Shown: piece after piece, positions 9,658-20,776 of the stretch
How positions within the stretch are numbered: position 1 is the first letter of the stretch
How the letters are laid out: each line of letters begins with the position of its first letter
Source of the DNA: Stropharia rugosoannulata
Taxonomy: Eukaryota; Basidiomycota; Agaricomycetes; Agaricales; Strophariaceae
Direction: 5' to 3'
NCBI GenBank assembly: GCA_028532985.1
Contig: JANCIK010000004.1
Location: 1,302,001 to 1,366,000, forward strand
DNA length: 64,000 nucleotides
Made by a program: the position numbers and the translations under genes
The notes under the pieces: generated by a model
Database searches by the model: none
What the model was told of the DNA's origin: nothing
Seen by the model: only the letters and a program-made list of their open reading frames with translations

Positions 9658-11999
9658 ATGTTTTGCTCAATGATTCCTCAGAGATTGCGGGCTTCTATCA
9701 ATCATCTTTTTGGACAGATTTGCTCTCTTCTTGGGTCAGTCTCTGATTCTATGTTTATGCATTAATTCTTACCGGAATTTAGATTGACTCGCAAGGAGCA
9801 GCCATCTCCTCGGGGTGGTCTGGGAGCAGACCCCGGGCTGGCCAGGCTGTTTGCAGTGATCATCGGAATAGACAAGTACAACGATCCCAAAATAAGAAAT
9901 CTCAGAGGTGCCGTCGCAGACGCAGAGGAAGTCTCTCGTTTCCTTAAGACAAAGCTTGGGGTCCCATCAGCCCGCATCGTCAGTTTGCACAACGGCCATG
10001 CAACAAGAAGTGCCATGAAAAAGGCCTTGAGTGGACTGGCTACGGATCCTGATATTACCGAGAAGGATCCCATCCTTATATTCTTTGCCGGCCATGGTGC
10101 AGAAGCTAAAAGCCCGCTGCCCGGGTGGGGGACCAGTACCAACGATGGCAAAATCCAGATGTTGCTTCCAGTTGATTTTTCATACAATGCGAAGGCTACC
10201 CTGAATGCCCAAGGCTTTTATGACATGCTGCTCTCTGACATCCTCGAAAATATCGCAGAGAAAAAGTCAGACAACATTGTAAGTGATAAACTGCTTTCAT
10301 ACCTAAATGGTCTTTCTGAATTCTAAATATCGCATAGACTGTTATACTTGACTGTTGTCACTCTGGATCAGGCACCCGCGTCGTTGCTGAACATAGTGCT
10401 GGCACTGCCCTATTACGTCGTGTTGAACTGCCATGCGATTATGCGATTCCTTTGGATATCATACACCAAGAGTTCGGAAATAATCGTGGTAGCGAAATTC
10501 CTAAACAATTTCAGAAGGGTGGGTTAATGTCCCATGTCCTCCTTGCTGCATGTTCCAGAGAAGAGCAAGCTCAAGAAGCTGGGTGTCGCGGAGTCTTCAC
10601 AGTCGCGTTGCTGGACTTGCTGCAGCGGGAGGGAAGTGAACAGCTTACTTATCATGAAATTATAAAGCAACTACCAGTTCTAAGTCACCTGTGAGTCGAT
10701 TATACAAACATTTGCTCTTATAGTATTTTCTAAAACGTGAAATCATCGGCTGTACAGACAAAACCCACAGTGTGAAGGGCAATATAAGAATCGCATCATC
10801 TTCAAAACAGAAATGGCGGACCGCAATAGTAAAGAATACGATATCCGGCCTGGCAAGTCTGGTGCATACTTCCTGGCTGGGGGAGAAGTACATGGGATTA
10901 CACGTATGGCAAAATTCGACGTGTATTTGACATCATCCCGTTCTCGAGTTGGTTCAGTAATAGCTACCGAGGTTGGAATGGCCCAGACAACATGCTCTGC
11001 TGTGGAAGAACAAGCATTTTCCGTGTCCTCCCCAGCGTATGCTGTAATGACGCATTCAGGGATAGGTCACGACATTCGCGTTCAGATATCAGACGTCGCC
11101 GATCCGAACTACAAACTTTTTGCTGAGGCTCTGGGGGCTGTTGAGGAATCTAGGAAATTGTACCGTCGTACCACAGACAGACCCGACCTATGCATACGAA
11201 CAAATGGGGCTTCAATCTATCTCGATATCATGGACGAGAAGTGTCGTTCAAGTGGTCTTACTCACTGTATTCCGCTCAATATTCCAGCCAAACAATCTGA
11301 TCTCTCTTCTGTCCTCTGCAGTGCCACCAACTTCTATCGCCATCTTCATCATGGCAGACGACTTGCGCATAATATATTGCCCTGGGTCGACTTGGAATGC
11401 CTCAAGCTCGTGCCATCTACAGAGCATACACCTGAATTAATGCCAAAGCTCACCCCAGAACCAAACGGCGCCAACTTGATTATCGACGAACAGATTCACA
11501 TCGATGTGAACGAAAATGCTATCTACGGGTACCGAATCACGAACAGGTCTACGCGTCCGCTATTTGCAGCTCTTTTCTTCTTCAACATGAGTGACATGAG
11601 TATAGGTGAATTATCCTAACTTCTTTTTCAAGGTAACAACTAATATCATGAACAGTGGAGTACTATAAACCCCAAACAGCAAAACTGAACGACCATGTCG
11701 ACGTTTCTATCCTACCCTCTGGTACATTGAACGTTGGGTTCGGAGATAGTGGTACGATGCCTCGCGAATATACAGTCGAAGAAGACCAGACAGTCGACTT
11801 TGGCTACTTGAAGCTCTACCTCTCTACACGATTCGTCGATTACGAGTGCATTGCTCAGTGTTCGCCGTTTCCTCCTGGTTCTACGGGCCGTGGGGACAAG
11901 CCACATAAGCCGCCGGCTTTCGAGGATGATTTATGGGATACAACTGTCATTCCGGTATTGCAAAGAAAAGGTACACTGGATAAAGTTAAAAGTGGATGA
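9658..11999 (+). CDS. Caspase-fold cysteine protease (peptidase C14 family)
   Basis: Five exons (9658-9734, 9783-10278, 10338-10690, 10758-11605, 11656-11999) give 705 aa. The C14 catalytic domain covers about residues 47-310: it opens with LFAVIIGIDKYND, has the catalytic His130 in IFFAGHGAEA and the catalytic Cys198 in VILDCCHSGSG, and continues with an LLAACSREEQAQE segment typical of the family. An intron falls exactly between the two catalytic parts. Basidiomycetes carry expanded sets of such stand-alone C14 proteins, separate from type I metacaspases; there is no Pro/Gln-rich or zinc-finger prodomain. Residues 310-705 form a C-terminal region I do not recognise, possibly sensory. Substrate and role are unknown; regulated cell death or non-self recognition is only an inference. 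Confidence 0.85.
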
Positions 12000-12420
12000 A
12001 TTGGAACTGAGGTGCACTAACTGCTAGTTTTCGCCTTTTATTCCCCATATGTATGTTAATTCACTGAATCCGAAAATATCTTCCCTGCTTCACTTTTGCG
12101 TAAGGGCCGTATTCATGTACGCACGCAGATGTCTAATAGGTAACGGTATCTCGTCACTGCATTTCTAATAACTATCACAAGTCAAAGGCTAATGGTCATA
12201 ATCTATTAGTATCGCATCTTATCTACCCGTATCACACACTTGCACACAAGGGTCATCAGCGCAGCAGACTTACTTATGTAGTTGTGCCCGACACTTCGGA
12301 TCTCTCGCTTGCGCGGAAAACATACCATGGAATTGACTGGCTTATCAGATACATACCTTTCTTCCTTCCCTCTCCTCTCTCCTTTGTGTTGGTATTAAGC
12401 GCCTGTCTGAGCAAAGAAGG
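12000..12420. other. Intergenic: C14 protease 3' flank and promoter of the secreted-protein gene
   Basis: This 421 bp gap between two plus-strand genes has a pyrimidine-rich stretch just before 12390. I see no TATA box or coding exon. Confidence 0.5.
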
Positions 12421-14834
12421 ATGCGTGCGATATACTGTGCTCTGCTACTGAGCTCTATGTGCGTGTACGCGGCGCACTTCCAGGTGCCGTTCCGCGACGC
12501 GGAAGCAGCCGAGCCAAGTCATACAGCTCTGTTCGTCTATGACGATGATCACCCACTCGGCTTCGATGACCACCCTGACCAAAATACTAACGTAGAACAG
12601 AGCTCGGACCTCAATTCGCGGAGCTGGAGCTTCACGCGCTCGCCAGCGCCGGGCGCGGTGGACCACCTGCTGTTCGACACCGTGCGCACGGCGCTTGAGC
12701 ATTGGCCGCACACGCGGTACCGCAATGGTGCGTGCCACTTCTTTTCTCTATGTATTGCCGGCTCGGTAGTATAAGCGCAATGTGTTTGGTGTATGCCTTT
12801 CCGGGCTGCTGCATTTCATGGAGGATGGCCCGCGCATGCATGCGTTGTTCTTCATTCCATTTATGCGCCTGTCTATGCAGCTCCTCAGCAAAACAACAGT
12901 ACTCACCTGCGATATGATACTCCACAGGACATACCATTATCCCGGGCGTTGTTCCACCTGGCACGTTGCTGTACCATGGCACGAGCGCACGCGTGGTCCC
13001 CTCCGTGCCCCAATGGACCGCTACTGACCCCGAGCACTCCCTCCTCTTTTGCCGCCCAATGTGGCAGCCCCGAAAAGGCGGAGGGGGCGAGAAGGAGGAG
13101 GGGGGAGATAGTAAAGAAGAAAACGGCAACACCACCTCCACCGCCACCAGCGGGGAGGGCGGGTGCTGGCACTTGACGCTAAGCACGACGCGCGCCCTCA
13201 ATGTGCTGTACTTCGACGGTAGCAGCGCAGCGAAGATGCCGGGCGGCCCGATGGACACGCAGGACGTCGTCGCGTGGGGGGCGGTACGCCCTGAACGCGT
13301 CTGGGACGAGTCCGGGCGAATCAAGGATTTGTGTAAGTGGGCGCGCGACCTGGAACTGGGTTCCGACGGGCCAAGGGTAGACGGGTTTGTTAGGTGAGCA
13401 TACATGAGTTCTTGTGCTATGCACCAGTTGGTTAACACTCGTCTGTACTCGCCGCGCCGCTGCGCAGGATGGAGATGGATTTGTATGTTTCCTATCATCT
13501 GCTTAAAACGCCATATTAGGCCTTACCTCTCCTCTAGCGAAATTATGCTGTGCGACTTCACCCCTGCGGGCGGCGTCTCCGTCGTCTCCTTCCTCAACCT
13601 CGCTCCCGCCGCAGAGGAGCCACCCCGTCCGCCGAAGCACCCGCGCAAGAATGCACTAACGACCTACGGAGCCCTGCGCAATCCAGACAACGATACCTCC
13701 CCCGGTTCGCCCATCGGGGTGGACCATCGCGTGCTAGAGGCGGGCTCGTGGCATAATGCGTACCCAGGTGACGTGCGCGTGCGGCTTGACTTCGCACGAG
13801 CTGTGTCTTTCTACGATGCACAGCTTGCGCCGGCGCTTGCACGGGCACGGGCGAGGCAGGAGCAGGAGGAGCAGGAGAGTGGCAATAAGACACAATTCCC
13901 GGGCGTCCCCCGCCTAAGGTACCGCGTCGGTACACACAACGGGACCGACGAGGTGCTGCAGGACGAGATACGTACAGTACGCAGTGTCCTGGAGGCCGAG
14001 GTACGTGAATGGCTAAGCGAAGTCGGCCGCACTGCTGGTGTAGACGCGTTCAGAGGCTCTGGTGTCGACTGGCAGACGCTGTACAACACCATTACACAGC
14101 GCTACGCCGCGCGCATTGAGGTGCTCGCGTACATCCTCAGCGTGCCTGGTTATTCAGGTGATGGCCAAGATCTTTCCACCGCGAACGCGACCGCCAGCGC
14201 GGGGCGGGCGCAGCGCCAACTGCGGAGCATGATCGCGCCGTACGTGCTCTACGGCGCCATGCCGAGTCCAAGTACACCCCTCAATGACACTGAGTCGAAT
14301 GCAGAGCTCTCCTGGGCGCTCCCCATCCTCGCGCAGTGCGCCGAGGCGCACACTGCGGGAGTGAAATCCCTTCCCGGGCTTACGCGCGCAGAGCAGGCGC
14401 TGCTCCGCGGCGCGCAGGCGGTGGAGGGCGAGGTGTGCCGCGTGCTTGTGGGGATGTGGGCTGAGGGCGTTGTGCAGGGGCTCGGGCCAGGCACGGGCCC
14501 CAAGCCATGGGTTGGCGCGCGCCCCCGCCTCGGTGCTGCCGATGCGGAGCTAGACGCTCTGCTCGTGGATCGCTGGCGTACCTCACTGCAGCGCCTAATG
14601 GGATGGCTTGACTGGAGCGCGGAGTGGTTGCGGTGTCGGCCTGAGTGCTCGTTTGGGGTGTGTCAGCTTCGTTTTTTTTTGTGTTGACGATGTTGCTGAA
14701 GTGTCCGATGTGTATAGGAACTGTGCGTATTGCCAACATGGCCCTACTTCACAAAGTCGGAGGGCGGGCGTCTCAGTGACGCAGTTGACCCGCAGCCACA
14801 TTGCATACCTGTTGTAGAGCCCTTAGAAGATTAG
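12421..14834 (+). CDS. Secreted conserved fungal protein of unknown function
   Basis: Five exons (12421-12727, 12928-13393, 13468-13482, 13538-14657, 14718-14834) give 674 aa. The N-terminus is a signal peptide (MRAIYCALLLSSMCVYA, cut near 17-18). Recognisable conserved pieces are HTIIPGVVPPGTLLYHGT, then LSTTRALNVLYFDGSSAAKM followed by GGPMDTQDV, then VRMEMDFEIMLCDFTPAG and VVSFLNL, and a C-terminal ELCVLPTWPYF. Similar proteins occur in many fungi without an assigned function. The third exon is only 15 nt and restores the conserved EMDFEIM run. Nx[ST] glycosylation sites are frequent (for example NGT, NDT, NAT). A Gly/Glu-rich insert sits near residue 150. GC content is strikingly high compared with the flanking genes. 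I do not assign an activity. Confidence 0.75.
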
Positions 14835-14967
14835 AATACCCATTTACATTATAGAGGTGGTTAGCAGAAGTGAACATAATACGAGCCCTTCATTTGCAAA
14901 CAGCAAGCAAAATATACTATATTATCGGTATAACATACTTTTGTAAGTAAAGAGGACCATTCAAAGC

Positions 14968-16224
14968 TCAGCGTTTCGAAAGCTTCTTCTTCGCGACCTT
15001 GGTCTCCTGCTCGAAGCGACTGCGCTTGCGCATCCTTGGTTCGTCAATGGGCTCGTCATCCGACTCCCGCTCGCGGCGAGCGCGACTGCGTTCCAGAGCA
15101 TTGCGTTTCTTCCCGCGCTCCCTGAGCTCCTCGTACCCATCGCCCTGGCCCAGCCCGTCGCGCGCAGTGACCCGACCGACACTGCGCAGCACCTCTCCGA
15201 ACTCGTCCTCCAGCCCGCCGGCCCTGCGGCGGCCACCACGTCCAGCCGCACCACCGAGGTCGCCGCCCATAGCCAAGTCCACCTCGTCGCGCTTCCGACG
15301 CTTCGCCTCGCTCTTCTTCTGCACAATACGCGTAAAGTTCTCCTCCTCGAACTCTTGCACCCGCTTGAGGTACTGTGCACGGCCCGAGCCGAGTGAAGGC
15401 GCGCCGCCGAGACCGGTCGTCGACTCGACGAAAGGCTGCGACGGGTCCTGGGCGAGCGAAGCCAGCGCGGATGGTACAGGTGCACGCTTGGCACGGTCCT
15501 TGTTCCTTGACCTTTCGACGTAGGGCATGGGCGCCAGGCGAGGAGGACGGTATATACCATCGTCGTTCTCTGCCTCGTCGTAGCGGGACTTGGTCCGTGG
15601 CTTGTAGTTGTCGCCCGCTTCTGGTTCCTCGTCGCCATCGCCGGACATCAGAGCCATGGGGTTCGGCTTGAACGCCAGTGGGTCTGTGCACAGTTCAACC
15701 GGTCAGTCATGTACGGATAAAGAGAGGAAAATAGAGTTAACGTACCGTCTGCAGCTGCAGCAGTTGCTTTAGCGGGCTCGTCGGCGATGCGGACAAGCTT
15801 TTCGATTTGGTAGCGCATTTTGCCCTCGAGCACCTCGACCTTCTCGAGCACGGCGCGTCCCTCGATCATCGAGTCAACCAAGTCACCCAGGCCAGAGCCC
15901 CGCGCGTCGCGGTCACACGACCCGAAGGACTGTGTGGGTGGTGTACGCTCAGTGAGAGAGTCGCCGAGCACCCGGCGGGCTGCAACAAGTACGAGTGACT
16001 GCAGATACGAAAGGAGCAGCGTGTGCTTGAGCGACAGGAGCGATATGCCGTCAGCGGTGTCGAGTGCCTGCGGGCTGCAGTTTGGTCAGTTTTGTTCTCA
16101 ATGTCATTTAGGCAAAGCCAACTGACTTTTGCTTTATGGACTGCAGGGCAGCACGGGCGGCTGCGAGGCTGCCCGTCATTGTCTCGAGAACATTGTTTAG
16201 CTCCTGTTCGTTTGCAGTGTCCAT
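14968..16224 (-). CDS. LCP5: LCP5/neuroguidin-like U3 snoRNP-associated protein (Sas10/C1D family)
   Basis: Three exons (16224-16127, 16074-15746, 15683-14968) give 380 aa; yeast Lcp5 is about 357. The N-terminal Sas10/C1D domain (about 1-140) contains the helical LNNVLETMTGSLAAARAAL and GISLLSLKHTLLLSYLQSL segments and ends in KMRYQIEKLVRIAD, the family hallmark. A linker reads DDPLAFKPNPMALMSGD, also characteristic, and is followed by YRPPRLAPMPY. The C-terminus is strongly basic (SRRERE-type and KKKLSKR runs), as expected for a nucleolar RNA-binding factor. The protein belongs to the small-subunit processome that cleaves pre-18S rRNA. The gene is convergent with the secreted-protein gene, only 133 bp between stops. 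Confidence 0.9.
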
Positions 16225-16915
16225 CGCGCTGCAGTGTGCGCAGAGGTCAATAAATGGTCGTTTTCGTGGTTTGAAAAGAGACAAGAGATAAATTGATCGT
16301 GATCAGTTAACGGGTTTTCAGGCCGCCGCTCGTAAGCGTAGTGCGTGACATCAATGATGTTCAGAGCCCAGTGCGTTTCCTCATGCACAACAACACATAG
16401 GGTTGAAAATTTTGACTCACCAGATATCTTGCGGCGGGGCATAGAGTATTGTGGGGAGAGGAGGGATAATAAAATTGCATGGGAATGCATGGGGGCTTCC
16501 TTTTGAATGCAAGGCAGCAAATGTGGCTGTGTATGCCGTTAATGCGGTCAGCTGTCCACTTCAGCTTGACGTGCGTACGCCCAGGCTCCAGCGCACGCCG
16601 TCCCTGCGAATCCTTGTGGTTCTGGACTCTGGGCCGCTTCAGACTCATACGACCTCTAATAGCTAGGAATTATTTGAAAAAGAGAAGAACCGACATTTCA
16701 AGAGATTACAAACTATTGGAAACGTTACGGGCATCTATAGGCATTTGTTGATTTGACTACAACACGCCCTATTGTTGTAGTTCACCCATCATTATGCGAT
16801 GCGCCTCCCACGTTCACTTGCTCATCTTATCTCACTTTAAGCGCATCGGCAGTGCCATTAGCTATTAACCAGAAAACCGAGTCATCCTCCCTCCTATATA
16901 GCTTGGGTCACAGCC
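16225..16915. other. Divergent intergenic region: LCP5 and DUF1766 gene promoters
   Basis: This 691 bp gap lies between divergent genes. Several overlapping open frames exist but none has a supported start, splice pattern or family match. A TATA-like CTATATAG at about 16893-16900 is very close to the downstream ATG (16916), so the true leader may be short or the start may be the next in-frame ATG at 16937. Confidence 0.5.
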
Positions 16916-18498
16916 ATGCCTCTGGAGGCGACTGCAATGTTGAAGGGCAAAGCGAAGAACCTGTTTCATAGTTTCTTGGACTCGCTCGATTCCAGAGTAT
17001 GTCCCTTGCTCTCTTCGTATTATTATATTCTTACCATAGGTTCCCGACTTATTAGAAAGACAGTGAGGAGGACCCACCGCGACCACCTCCGAAGAATGAC
17101 GACCCGATTCCGTCCTTCGGAAGGCTCTCCATAAACCAAAACCAAGCTCTGCCTGCTGGCTTCGTCGGCGGCTTCGCTCTCGACCCGTATGCATACCAGT
17201 CCAGCTCGCCCACGGGCAAAGGCTCCGGCAGCTTGCCACCCATAGCCATGCCCACGCCATTCGACATCCCCGCGGGCAAGCAGTCCCTTACTATGCAGAT
17301 GGCACTGGCCGGTGAGACGTTAAGCCCACCGAAGCCCCAGGCGCGCCCGCAATCCAACCCGCTTCCAGCGCCCGCTGGACGGCCCAGCCTCTCATCGGCC
17401 TTGTCTACCCCTACGAAACCGGGGAAGAAACTTGCACCGTCCTTGACCCCAACGACGCCAGTGCGCCGCCCCGCGCGGCTGTCCAACGCCAGTGCATCGT
17501 CGCCCGCGCCGTCTCCGAAGCCCGGGCATGAGCAATGCGCGGGGGTGACCAAGGCGGGCAAGCGCTGTGCGCGCATGGTGAAAACTGTGCCGACGCTGTC
17601 TGCATTTGACGATGACGACGACGAGGCGTCGACAGCCACATTGCCCCGCTTCTGTCACCAGCACGCGAAGGAGCTGATGGGCCCGAGCGGGTTCTATGCA
17701 CTGGATAATACCGAGTGGGTTAAATTTGAAGGTGTGTATGTCGCCTCCAGAACAGATATTGGCATTGAACCCCTGTATTTTTGTTGAATATCAGATTGGA
17801 TTCCGGGCTACTTGCAGCAGGAAACCCAAGTAGCGCTGCGCGTCGAGATGGAGAAGGCACGCTCATCGGCCGACGTCCATGGGTACATATACGCGTTCGA
17901 AATTCGCGGTAAGCATCCCCCGTAGCCCTGCAAGATTTGTCACTCAGGATACTTTTACAGAGCCTGACGAAAAAGATACGATCAAGCTCAAAGTGGGCCG
18001 CGCAGTGAATCTTGTCAAGAGGATTGACCAGTGGGGAAAACAATGCGGGTCGAAAGAGCAAGTCTTGAGAGGATTCTATCCTGGAGAATCAGACGAAGAC
18101 GGAAACGAAGGCAGCTTGATGAAAGGACGCGTAACGGCCGGTAAGCCTGGCGCCTGGTGTCATCGTCTGGGTGCGTTCGATTTCTACACAAGTTCAACTT
18201 TGCTTCGGCTAATGTGTTTTGTCACGCTGCAGAACGCCTCATCCACCTCGAGCTTGCGGACTTAGCGTGCAATGCTCCGTATCTGTTGCCAGAATGGCCG
18301 AGGATTGATGCACCGCCAGACAACCCGGGCGGGTCCAAGGACGCGAGGGCGGTGCCCTGTCCGGACTGCGGAAGTATGCACAAGGAGATTTTTGAATTCA
18401 AGCGGTGGAAGAGGGGTAATTACCGGGGGAAGGAGTGGGACGAGCTGGTCAGGCCAGTCATTCACAAGTGGGGTGCGTTTGTCGAGAACTACGTGTAG
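16916..18498 (+). CDS. T5orf172 / DUF1766 domain protein
   Basis: Five exons (16916-16996, 17056-17731, 17795-17908, 17961-18140, 18233-18498) give 438 aa. The first 190 residues are Pro/Ser-rich and disordered. Then comes a cysteine-histidine cluster, CAGVTKAGKRCARMV and RFCHQH, likely binding zinc. The T5orf172 (DUF1766) domain follows: GYIYAFEI, then KVGRAVNLVKRIDQW, a GIY-YIG-like core, with a second Cys pair in CPDCGSMHKEIFEFKRW. In fungi this domain is common but its role is unproven; the GIY-YIG likeness suggests nucleic-acid binding or cleavage. GC content is high, like its two left-hand neighbours. An alternative start is Met8 (ATG at 16937). Confidence 0.85.
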
Positions 18499-19003
18499 TC
18501 GTGAGGCAAGTATGGTCGGTGTAAGGGTCAGTGACATTTTAGCGCCTTGATATTCTATAAATAGACATGGACCGAGTGTAGTAGATATTGCCTCAGGTGC
18601 CAATACAATCGATCGGCGGGCCCATGGTGCGCTTGTTCTGCATTCTCTTTTTCATTTTTAGCGGTTGCTCTGACGATTTTGTGCTGCCTTGAGCTGTTTT
18701 GAGGAAAACAAGAAAGGCGCTTATTGTTTTTCTCAGTCACGTGGGGACAATGCCAGACGCGAAGACCGAGTTCCCCTCAATTCTTCCATTGTTTTCGCCC
18801 TCCCCGCTTGCTCCCGCCGTATAAAAGAAAAATGCAGAAACAAATGGCCCTCATTTTCACGTATCTTCTTTCTCTTCCCCTTGACTTCGACTTCCTGCGC
18901 TAGCAGTCCATTTTCTTTCCTTTTCATCGAGAAGAACGAACTTCGCTTTCAAACGCGCAGCATTATAAAGTCAATCACCTCTAGAGATACTCGATAACGC
19001 ACC
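18499..19003. other. Intergenic: cupredoxin gene promoter
   Basis: This 505 bp gap contains the promoter of the cupredoxin gene, with a TATA-like element and a pyrimidine-rich tract. No coding exon is supported. Confidence 0.55.
18819..18897 (+). promoter_or_regulatory. TATA-like element plus CT-rich tract of the cupredoxin gene
   Basis: GTATAAAAG at 18819-18827 is followed at about 18861-18897 by a pyrimidine-rich tract (TCTTCTTTCTCTTCCCC). TATA plus a CT block is common ahead of strongly expressed basidiomycete genes. The ATG is at 19004, so the leader would be about 150 nt. Confidence 0.5.
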
Positions 19004-20262
19004 ATGCGCTACTCTACTGTTGTCTCTTCTGCCCTCCTGGCCGCCGGACAGACTGCCTTTGCTGCAGTGTTCGACGTTACTGTCGGAGGAGCTACGCTCA
19101 CTTACACTCCGTCCACAGTGGTTCGTTTACACACTACTTATCACGTTCAAATATCTATCAGGCTAACACTTCAATGTAGAATGCAGCCCCAGGCGACACC
19201 GTTCGCTTCACCTTCCAACAAAAGAATCACACTGTCACGCAGTCGACCTTCGCAGCTCCTTGCCTCCCTATGGCTAACGGGTTCGATACAGGATTGTAAG
19301 CACTATCCATCCTGAATGACTACTTGTTGTAACTTACATTCATCTGTACAGCCAACCTGTTGCTGCTAACCAAACCGGCAGCTTCCCCGTTGCCCAAGTG
19401 TCGATCACCAGCTCGGACCCCGTCTGGATTTTCTGCCGCCAGGCAAACCATTGCCAACAGGGAATGGTCTTTGCGATCAACCCAGGCACCAAGTTTGACG
19501 CCTTCAAGGCCGCTGCTGCCAGCAATCCTTTCGGCAACAATACCTCCACCTCCAGCTCCACCTCAACGGCTCCTGCTTCCACGGGCACCGCTCCCAGCAC
19601 GAGCACTACCGCCGCGCCACCGACCAGCACGACGGGCAGTGGAACTGGCACTGGCACTGACCATCGCATCATTGTCGGCGGTACGAACATCATTGCGTTC
19701 AACCCTCCTAACATCACCGCCGCTGTCGGGGACACCATCACTTTCGAGTTCCACCAAAAGAATCACACCATCACCCAGAGTGCCTTTGACACGCCCTGCC
19801 GCGCGCTCGCGTCGACCAGCACAACTGGCCAGATCGGATTCGACTCGGGATTGTGCGTTGTATTTAATAGCCTGAATATGTATCCTTCTGACCGTTGTGC
19901 CGTGTAAAATAGCATGCCTGTAGCCGACAACGTTACCTCGAGCTTCCCCACTTTCACCATCACTGTCAACAACGTGAGTGTATCATATTCCCGAGTCTCT
20001 GCAGCGTTTCTGATGCCGGAGTTGATAGACAAACCCTATCTGGGGATACTGCCGCCAGACAGGCCACTGCGGACAGGGCATGGTGTTCGCTGCCAACGCC
20101 GTCGAGTCTGGCCCGAAGAACTTCTCTGCCTTCCAGGCACTTGCCAAGCAGCAGAACGGTACTGCGCCGACGGGTAACAACAGTGGAGCGGCTAGCGCCC
20201 ACGCGCAGTCGTACGCACCAGCTCTTGCTGCCGCGTTCGCTGCCTTGGCTCTATTTGCCTGA
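19004..20262 (+). CDS. Secreted tandem cupredoxin, probably GPI-anchored
   Basis: Six exons (19004-19120, 19180-19295, 19352-19852, 19913-19973, 20029-20262; the third joins two domains) give 342 aa; five exons are listed because none is missing between them. A signal peptide (MRYSTVVSSALLAAGQTAFA) is followed by two blue-copper-like domains separated by a Ser/Thr-rich linker. Each keeps the full set of type I copper ligands: His in QKNHTVTQ or QKNHTITQ, and Cys, His and Met in WIFCRQANHCQQGMVF or WGYCRQTGHCGQGMVF. The C-terminus is Asn/Ser/Gly then hydrophobic (ALAAAFAALALFA), a GPI-anchor signal. Such extracellular serine-rich cupredoxins are abundant in wood and litter fungi; electron transfer or wall binding is likely but unproven. 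Correction to the count: the gene has five exons. Confidence 0.88.
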
Positions 20263-20776
20263 ACTGACACCGCTTGGTGCTCATGACCTTCGTTCACGAT
20301 CTGCGAATCTCGGACTTATGTATTTCCTGGTATCGACTGATACCTACTAGTATACTAGCATACCTTGCTGCTAGCAGGCTAGCTGTTAATGTACCTGATT
20401 GTATTAGTCTCTGCTCCCTTGTAAAACGAGCATGTAATCTTTGATATTAGTGTATCTCTAGCTACATGCTGTCCGATAGAATATATTTTGTGTATTTCCA
20501 GAAGAATTTGCAAAAGCTCGAGCGGTATGAGAGTATCACTTTGCAATCACGTTGTGTGGCCAATTGTATCATTTCCCGATTTGGGTCTCCCACCTTCGCC
20601 AACGTCGAATAGCTTTGGGCTCTTGTTGGACACACGACGCGATCGAAACATTTGACAACGAGCTCACCTTCGTCTGCCTTCCCAACATTTGTCGTCATCT
20701 CCGATCCTATTCCACCGCTGCACAAGTTTAACAGCATTACTGAAGTCAAGAGACAATCAAGAAATCTACCTCAGCA
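20263..20776. other. Intergenic: cupredoxin 3' flank and PDCD5 promoter
   Basis: This 514 bp gap separates two plus-strand genes. I see no coding exon, RNA gene or repeat. Confidence 0.55.

Noticed and set aside
12632..13498. Long minus-strand open frame (288 codons) opposite the secreted-protein gene
   Set aside because: It overlaps well-supported exons on the other strand, has no recognisable motif and is explained by the high GC content that suppresses stop codons.
14961..15691. Two alternative long minus-strand frames (225 and 211 codons) over LCP5
   Set aside because: They are shifted frames of the LCP5 exon; only the frame with the DDPLAFKPNP block and basic tail matches the family.
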